The notes beneath the pieces were generated by a model, which did no database searches, had not been told where the DNA came from, and saw nothing but the letters and a program-made list of their open reading frames with translations. Of a stretch of DNA of 64,000 bases, positions 60,042 through 64,000 are shown in pieces. The translations under genes were made by a program, and so were the position numbers. The stretch is taken from contig CM054057.1 in assembly GCA_028641055.1 (NCBI GenBank), forward strand, positions 580,741,940 to 580,805,939. The letters run 5' to 3'. Every line of letters begins with the position of its first letter. Position 1 is the first letter of the stretch. The DNA comes from Alopecurus myosuroides (lineage: Eukaryota; Streptophyta; Magnoliopsida; Poales; Poaceae).

Positions 60042-60735
60042 GAGGAGGTTTCCTCAACAGAATTTACCTTCTTACCTTGTGGAGCTCTCTCAGTATGCCA
60101 CTCTAAATAATTTATCATCAAACCATCAAGAAGCTTTGTTGCATTGCCCAAAGTGATGGACATAAAGGCACCTCCAGCAGCTGAATCCAATAGGTTCCTT
60201 GAGGAGAAATTAAGTCCTGCATAAAAGGTTTGTATAATCATCTAAGTAGTCAGTCCATGAGTGGGACAATTCTTCACCATAGTTTTCATTCTTTCCCAGG
60301 ATTTAGCAACATGTGTATTATCAAATTGCTTAAAATTCATTATGTCACTTCTCAGGGATATAATCTTAGCAGGAGGATAATATTTTCCAATGAAAGCATG
60401 CTTACACTTAGTCCATGAATCAATACTATTTCTAGGCAAAGATAGCAACCATTCTTTAGCTCTTCCTCTCAAAGAGAAAGTAAATAATTTCAGTTTAATA
60501 ATATCTCCATCTACATCTTTATATTTTTGCATCTCACATAGTTCAACAAAATTATTAAGGTGGACAACAGCATCATCAGTACTAATACCAAAAAATTGTT
60601 CTTTCATCAAGCAGGTTTAATCTCATAGAAAGCAGCAGGAGGAGCAGGTGGAGCAATCGGTGTGCAAATAAAATCGTTCTTGTTTGTGCTAGTGAAGTCA
60701 CACAACTTACTATTCTCAGAGAAACTCATTTTAGC
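60042..60735 (-). pseudogene. Athila-type gag fragment
   Basis: Minus-strand frames from ATG 60729 (MSFSENSKLCDF) through WLLSLPRNSIDSW (about 60440) and KNCPTHGLTTW (about 60245) to EWHTERAPQGKKVN (about 60075) parallel the gag of element C (37130-37840). The fragment is broken by one stop or frame change near 60605 and one near 60240. LTRs, protease and pol are absent. It comes from an element related to but distinct from C. Confidence 0.85.
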
Positions 60736-60753
60736 AGAATCCTGGTGGGGGAT

Positions 60754-61695
60754 TGCTGAAATATTGGCCCCAATATGTGCAAGCCCAATAAGAAATTCTG
60801 AAATCTCAAAATGGCCCATGTGTACTAGTGAGTGGTGGGAGTGGGAAGTTTAGTCACACATTGGAAGTTTGAGGAGTTGCACGCTACCTTATAAGGTGGA
60901 GTGTTGTAGGGATTGTATGTGAGTGAGAAGAAGTGAGCCTCTCGCGCACTCCTCCTCCTCCTCCGCCGCTCGCTCGTCTCGACTCGACTCGACACGTCGC
61001 GATCACATTTCGTGAATCGAGTCTCGAGCCGAGACAATACTTATCTTTATTTTGCTGTTTTGGAAAACCGATTTCGTAGTCGTGACGGACGCGTCACAGT
61101 TGAGGCGGTTCGGGTCGCTCTATCGCGTGCTGCAACCGACTCGGACGTGCGGTGTGGGCCTCCACGTCGCACACGTTAGGGTTTTCCCAACCGCACTATA
61201 AAAGACGCGCGCCGTGGGCGTTGTACACACACCGAAACCAAGCTAGGTTTGCCACACCTCGTTCCTTGCGCCGCCATCGTAGTCTACTCCATCCCGAGCG
61301 CCGACGTCCACCGGCGAACGGGAGAGCAGGTCTCCGGAACCAGTCACCTTTGTGATCCTGTACGGGAGAGGGCGAATTAGGTTTTTGGGAAGCGCTTCGC
61401 GCAAATGCTCGCTGCTTCCACGACGGCTCATCTGCCTAGCAAGTCAGGCGGTGTTGCGTACCGCCGCCTCAAGCGTCATCTACTTCGACCCGTCATCAAC
61501 AACGATCAGTACGGAATCTGTGTCCCGATCTGTCTGTTTAACATGTCTACTGTTAACATGTTTAGAAAGATCGTGTTGCTGTTATTCATGTTGTCTACTG
61601 CATCTAGTATGTTCGAGCTCCACATGTTAATAGTTGTGTTTGTCATGTTTTATATTCTGGAATTAATCGTGGATATTATGCCTACTTATTCAACA
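60754..61695 (+). repeat. Copia-type 3' LTR (partial element)
   Basis: Starts TGCTGAAATATTGG and ends TTATTCAACA, giving the short inverted termini TGYTGAA/TTCAACA typical of Copia LTRs. Directly before it is a purine-rich GGTGGGGGAT, the expected polypurine tract, which suggests a 3' LTR on the plus strand whose interior was lost at about 60735. A TATA motif (CTATAAAAGA, about 61196) lies mid-LTR. No target duplication remains. ORFs within are incidental. Confidence 0.6.
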
Positions 61696-61759
61696 CTAAT
61701 TAAGGTGATCGAGGTAGCTATTGTAAAAAGAAAAGGTGATCGAGGTAGCTATAATCTCC

Positions 61760-62447
61760 TTTTTTTTTTGCGATAAAACTTCCAATCTATTCATCATCTG
61801 TCATGGCAGTACAAAGAACACCAGAAATAATATAAATTACATCCAGATCCGTAGACCACCTAGCGACGACTACAATCACTGGAGCGAGCCGAAGGCGCGC
61901 CGCTGTCATCGCCGCTCCATTGCCGGAGACGGGCAAACCTTGTTGAAGTAGACAGTCGGGAAGTCGTCGTGCTACGGCCACATAGGACCAGCGCACCAGA
62001 CCAGCAACCGTCGCTGATGAAGAGAAGTGTAGATTGGAAGGATCCAAACTGTAGACACACGAACACAGACGAACAAAGACTAGATCCAAGAGGATCCAAC
62101 AAAGACAAACGCCGACCGGATCCCACGAGATCCGCCGGAGACACACCTCCACACGCCTTCCGAGGACGCTAGACGCGCCATCAAAACGGGGGCTAGGCCG
62201 GGAGATCCTTATTCCAACTCCAGGCAGCCGCCGCCTCGCTGTCCTGAGTAGAAGACAAACCCTAAAAAAGCACAAGAAAACACATGGAAACCGAGCCCTC
62301 CCGCCAGCAAGTACCGAGATCCACCCAGTCTCCATGGCCCTGAGGCCACAGAAGACTAGGCAGATCGGCGATCGCCGCCGGCAGGAGGCGTGAAACCCTA
62401 GTCGCCTTTTTTCTTAGGAGCACGAAGGGGTACGTGCCATCGTCATA
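61760..62447 (-). mobile_element. 5'-truncated LINE fragment with target duplication
   Basis: About 690 bp on the minus strand, ending in a poly(A) tail (T run at 61760-61769 on the plus strand). It is flanked by a 15-bp target duplication GTAGCTATAATCTCC (61745-61759 and 62448-62462). Copy 1 of the R repeat (52090-52100) has only one copy of the target. The ORF at 61787-62335 shows no RT or endonuclease motif, so this is a 3' fragment or a non-coding retroposon. Confidence 0.75.
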
Positions 62448-62680
62448 GTAGCTATAATCTCCTAACGGCGTCATGGCCATAAAGTTAATCTTTGTCTCTT
62501 TCCAGCTTTTAGAAATTATTGGAGGCTGGGTGACACAAGCAGAGCGGTTGCTTTCAGGAAATCTTTTGTTATGGGCACTGAAGAGTTTATGATATACATG
62601 GACTTGACAGAACTGTCTATGTTACGATGATGCCAGAAGGAGTAACATAGGTAGCAATTGAGGAGATGCTTTCTTCTATC

Positions 62681-62689
62681 CCACCCCCC

Positions 62690-62720
<31 letters not shown>

Positions 62721-62727
62721 ACACACA
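62681..62727. repeat. Poly-C plus (CA)n microsatellite
   Basis: A run of more than 20 C followed by about ten CA units. Copy 1 has a T run at the same place (52347-52356), so the tract arose or changed after the duplication. Length in such tracts is prone to sequencing error. Confidence 0.9.
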
Positions 62728-63085
62728 AAAGTTTTGCAAAGCGAGCTATCTTAGTATTGGAAATATGCATGCACGACTGCACTTATGTGGAGAGCCTATC
62801 TGCTAGTGTGTTTTCTCCAGGGACCGAGTGCTAATTGAAAGGTGCACTACGGAACAGAAGCCAAAAGAAAAGTGGCTTGGGCTTTACAATTTTGATAAGA
62901 AGAATTCATCCGATCTGATAGACAAGTTTAATGCTCGCGATTTTCTCAAGGTGTAGAAATGTGCTCTTCATTATGAAAATATACAAGCTTATAGAATTGA
63001 ACATATAGATCCATTTTCTTCATGATTTTCCTACTTTTCTTTAACTATGTTGTAGAATTTAGAGCCTCTCGCCTACCTAGTTAAC

Positions 63086-63269
63086 CGGAAATCCTAGACC
63101 TACGGGATTTTTCCTAAGGAAATACCTTACAGCTTGACGTGCAAGTTGTTGTGGCTGGTGAAAATCTGTTTTACCTCCGTGGTTATAGGGCCTGAACTGC
63201 TCCACCTCTTCTCCATGTTAGTCCACAATCAGAATTCCGTGTAAAACAGTCTGTAGATCTAGCATCACT
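63086..63269. mobile_element. Mutator-type MITE
   Basis: 184 bp flanked by the direct repeat CCTAGTTAAC (63076-63085 and 63270-63279), which includes a 9-bp Mutator-type target duplication. Imperfect inverted ends are ATCCTAGACCTACGG and, from the other end, ATGCTAGATCTACAG. Copy 1 of R (52758-52775) has a single CCTAGCTAAC and no insert. Confidence 0.7.
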
Positions 63270-64000
63270 CCTAGTTAACCCTCTTGTCCTTGACTGCTAT
63301 GCCTGAGAACAAAAAGTTGTAGCCATTACAAAATTGATCATAAATCATAAATATCAGGTATTATTTCGACCTACTAATAAAAAGGGCCTACTAGTTATGT
63401 TGATTTGGCCTATTCCAACTAAATTGGCCCATGATGACTTTTCTTGCATGCTCCGCCACTGAATGTGATGATAACTCATCAAGACAGTCCTTAGACAAAT
63501 TCTATTATCATATTTTTTACACTTGTGTTATGTAGAACTATTTATCAAGATATTAGAAGATATTAAACAGATCCAAACATATATATATATATATATAAGT
63601 ACATCAACGTGGCCCAAATTGATTTTTTAGGAAAATCTGATTATGTCATCTTTTATGATTTTCTTGATTAAGAGATCGATGTTCAAAAAAAATTATCCCT
63701 GGACACAAAAAAAATATTTTTATTATTTTCTTTGGAAACATGGTGTTCCACTTGAAGACTTTTATTTTCCATGAACAGAGTTGTCTTGCCTCACTCTTAA
63801 CTTTGAATTTTGATAATATACAAATAATCATGTTTTTATGTTGTTACATACAACAAAAATTACTATTAAAGCTAACAAACTAAATGTCATATCAGAAACT
63901 GTTATTAATAGAAAAAAATATCTATTAGAAAGAAGTAAAAATATTTAGTATAAATTCTTGATGCCTTAGCTAAGGCTGAAAATAAGATTTACCTTTTTCC

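Larger units (their letters stand above)
57543..63990. repeat. R-repeat, tandem copy 2
   Basis: Direct-orientation partner of 51712-57095. Its own insertions are a composite block 57841-61695, a LINE fragment 61760-62447, a C/CA microsatellite and a Mutator-type MITE 63086-63269. It lacks about 50 bp of copy 1 near 52505-52560. It may continue beyond the window. Confidence 0.85.

Noticed and set aside
61787..62335. 182-codon minus-strand ORF in the LINE fragment
   Set aside because: In the right orientation for a LINE, but no RT, endonuclease or zinc-knuckle motif is visible, so it was not called as a gene.

Overview
This is nuclear DNA from a large, repeat-rich grass genome, most probably a Triticeae cereal (wheat, goat-grass or barley group). 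I infer this from stacked Ty3/gypsy retrotransposons with very long LTRs, an Athila-type degenerate element, CACTA, Mutator and hAT transposons, Stowaway and Tourist-type MITEs, LINE 3' ends, and one GC-rich monocot-style CONSTANS-like gene. The species cannot be fixed from sequence alone. Only one ordinary host gene is visible; nearly everything else is transposable-element DNA.

Layout. 1-444 is the end of a CACTA-like element. 891-5816 is a diverged copy of a repeat called R here. It is split by a 4.4-kb non-autonomous CACTA element (942-5375, TSD TTA) that itself holds an inverted-repeat element with 665-bp tandem repeats. 5817-39578 is a three-level nest on the minus strand. Element C is a decayed Athila-type element with about 1.5-kb LTRs. 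Its left LTR was split by element A, a LARD-like element with 3.5-kb LTRs and no recognisable polyprotein (6851-32445, TSD GATGA). A's interior was split by element B, a Tekay-like chromovirus with about 4.46-kb LTRs (13741-28494, TSD GAAAG). B keeps an open 1194-codon pol frame with all catalytic motifs, a gag broken by two TAG codons and a frameshift, and an extra unrecognised ORF between primer site and gag. Each B LTR also carries a tRNA-like block with Pol III A and B boxes.

39579-41922 has no gene. 41932-47588 is a Mutator-like element with about 190-bp terminal inverted repeats and a perfect 9-bp TSD. It carries a mudrA-type transposase gene whose catalytic core has been deleted and, in the opposite orientation, an intact two-exon GRF zinc-finger/transmembrane gene. 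556 bp beyond it starts the CONSTANS-like gene (48144-49322, plus strand; two B-boxes and a CCT domain; 365 aa), which looks functional.

49323-64000 contains a Tourist-type MITE, then two direct tandem copies of the R repeat (about 51.7-57.1 kb and 57.5-64.0 kb). Each copy carries its own private insertions. Copy 1 has a Stowaway MITE and an hAT transposon with a decayed transposase. Copy 2 has LINE fragments, an Athila gag fragment, a Copia-type 3' LTR and a Mutator-type MITE. For several of these the partner copy preserves the empty site, so insertion can be read directly.

How the parts relate: B encodes the enzymes that an element such as A lacks, and the two share PBS, leader and terminal sequence, so a B-like element is a plausible helper for A. 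The MULE lies in the promoter-proximal region of the CONSTANS-like gene and could influence it.
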